In this document: positions 6,886 through 7,783 of the stretch, in pieces
Layout: each line of letters starts with the position of its first letter
How positions within the stretch are numbered: position 1 is the first letter of the stretch
Origin: SZUA-254 sp964596065
GTDB taxonomy: Bacteria > Bacteroidota > Ignavibacteria > UBA10030 > SZUA-254
Assembly (NCBI GenBank): GCA_964596065.1
Contig: CAZQSM010000088.1
Coordinates: 1 to 7,783 of the forward strand
Direction of reading: 5' to 3'
DNA length: 7,783 nucleotides
Program-made: the position numbers and the translations under genes
The notes under the pieces: model-generated
Database searches by the model: none
The model's input: the letters and a program-made list of their open reading frames with translations, nothing else
Told to the model about the DNA's origin: nothing

Positions 6886-7783
6886 TTATTTCCCGAGAGT
6901 CTTTTTGAGTTCGCCGGTGAGCGCCGGGAGAATTTCGAAGACGTCCCCGACGATGCCGTAGTCGGTGATCTGGAAAATCGGGGCGTCCTTGTCCTTGTTG
7001 ATCGCGACAATATACTTAGAACTCGACATACCCGCAAGGTGCTGGACCGCGCCGGAAATTCCGCAGGCGATGTAGAGGGACGGTGAGACGGTCTTCCCGG
7101 TCTGACCGACCTGTTCGTCGTGGGGCCGCCAGCCGGCGTCGACCACGGCCCGCGAGGCGCCCACCGCCGCGCCGAGCACGTCGGCGAGCTCTTCGATCAT
7201 CGTAAAATGTTCCGGCCCCTTGAGGCCGCGGCCGCCGGAGACGATGATCGCCGCTTCGGTCACGTCGGGCCGGCCGGCAGCCACCTTCACCGCGGTCACC
7301 TTCGCCGCGAAATCGGCTCCGGCGAGGGCCGGCCTGACGGTTTCGACCGCCGGTGCGGGCGCTGCGCCGTCGGCGGCGGCGGTGAAGACGTTGGGGCGGA
7401 GCGAAAACATTTTTACCGCCGTGGTGATTTTGACATCGATCAGCGCCTTGCCGGCGTACACGGGCCGCGTGGCGACGATGTCGCCGCCCTCGGCGCGGAT
7501 CGCCGTGCAGTCGGCCGCCATCGCGGCGCCGAGCCGGGCCGAAATCCGCGGGGCAAGGTCCTTCCCCATCTGGCTTGCGGGGAGGAAGATCGCCCCGGCC
7601 GATTCCTTCGCCGCGACGTCGCAGAAGGCCTTCGAGTACGCGGTGGTGGAGTAGTTCTCCAGCCGGTCGTCCTCGAGGACGATGACGCGCGCGGCCCCGT
7701 ACGGGCCGAGTTCCGCCGCGATGGAGGCGACGTTCTTCCCGATGACCACCGCGGTCATCTTCCCGCCGAGCCCGTCGGCGGCC
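6886..7783 (-). CDS. etfA: Electron transfer flavoprotein subunit alpha (N-terminus beyond window)
   Basis: EtfA binds FAD and, with EtfB, carries electrons between flavin dehydrogenases (for example acyl-CoA or lactate dehydrogenases) and a quinone reductase or partner complex. The open frame runs off the window: codons upstream of the ATG at 7758 encode ADGLGGK, a normal EtfA N-terminal-domain sequence, so that ATG is internal. Of 298 visible residues, the C-terminal FAD domain shows SGGRGLKGPEHF (182-193), SRAVVDAGW (210-218), VGQTGK (225-230), GISGAVQHLAGM (241-252), VAINKD (259-264) and TDYGIVGD (273-280). The FAD-contacting Arg, Thr and His of the family are kept at R211, T228 and H248. 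About 20-30 residues are missing at the start. An etfB gene is expected just upstream, outside the window. The DUF151 gene follows after 7 bp, so they are probably co-transcribed. Confidence 0.97.
   Translation of the reverse strand, partial: AADGLGGKMTAVVIGKNVASIAAELGPYGAARVIVLEDDRLENYSTTAYSKAFCDVAAKESAGAIFLPASQMGKDLAPRISARLGAAMAADCTAIRAEGGDIVATRPVYAGKALIDVKITTAVKMFSLRPNVFTAAADGAAPAPAVETVRPALAGADFAAKVTAVKVAAGRPDVTEAAIIVSGGRGLKGPEHFTMIEELADVLGAAVGASRAVVDAGWRPHDEQVGQTGKTVSPSLYIACGISGAVQHLAGMSSSKYIVAINKDKDAPIFQITDYGIVGDVFEILPALTGELKKTLGK

Noticed and set aside
6099..7037. Minus-strand frame extending the DUF151 gene upstream into etfA and downstream through gap 2 into pdxJ
   Set aside because: The extensions are out-of-frame or antisense readings of etfA and pdxJ. 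The conserved DUF151 N-terminus begins at the GTG at 6878.
7756..7758. ATG as the etfA start
   Set aside because: The upstream in-frame codons to the window edge encode typical EtfA sequence, and the protein would lack the first part of its N-terminal domain.
1..7783. CRISPR arrays, insertion sequences, tRNA or rRNA genes, tandem repeats
   Set aside because: Reading by eye found no regularly spaced repeats, transposase-like coding, terminal inverted repeats or cloverleaf sequences. The window is almost fully taken up by the seven genes.

Overview
The window reads as ordinary chromosomal DNA from a GC-rich, Gram-negative bacterium. AsmA points to an outer membrane, and EtfA to respiratory or acyl-CoA/lactate-type electron transfer. 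The mix of AsmA, YbbR, PdxJ, MgtE, a DUF151 nuclease-like protein and EtfA would suit a deltaproteobacterium-like (Desulfobacterota) lineage. That assignment is inference only, because no rRNA or lineage-specific marker is present. Two runs of exactly 100 Ns (3450-3549 and 6205-6304) show that this is a scaffolded assembly, probably a draft or metagenome-assembled genome.

Layout. Positions 1-4490 hold a minus-strand operon, transcribed right to left: an AsmA-family envelope protein (2263-4490, broken by the first gap), the 16S rRNA dimethyladenosine transferase rsmA/ksgA (1439-2248) and the magnesium transporter mgtE (1-1442, cut by the window edge just before its C-terminus). The rsmA stop and mgtE start overlap by 4 bp. 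A compact AT-rich divergent intergenic region (4491-4585) carries a good sigma70-type promoter for asmA and a weaker candidate facing right.

To the right, a plus-strand pair follows: a YbbR/CdaR-domain membrane-anchored protein (4586-5524) and pdxJ, pyridoxine 5'-phosphate synthase (5521 to the second gap). They overlap by 4 bp (GTGA). Beyond the second gap lies another minus-strand operon end: etfA (electron transfer flavoprotein alpha, N-terminus beyond the window) followed after 7 bp by a DUF151 'bifunctional nuclease' protein with a C-terminal UVR motif. Its last codon or codons fall in the gap. pdxJ and the DUF151 gene converge on gap 2.

Together these are housekeeping genes: envelope maintenance, rRNA modification, Mg2+ uptake, vitamin B6 synthesis and electron transfer. 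I see no tRNA, rRNA, CRISPR, insertion sequence, phage or defence element, and no convincing new system. The points worth a second look are the ybbR-pdxJ pair without a preceding diadenylate cyclase gene, the tightly packed divergent promoter region with a near-leaderless ybbR, the etfA-DUF151-UVR pairing, and the two gaps. The first gap cannot be its stated length if asmA is intact.
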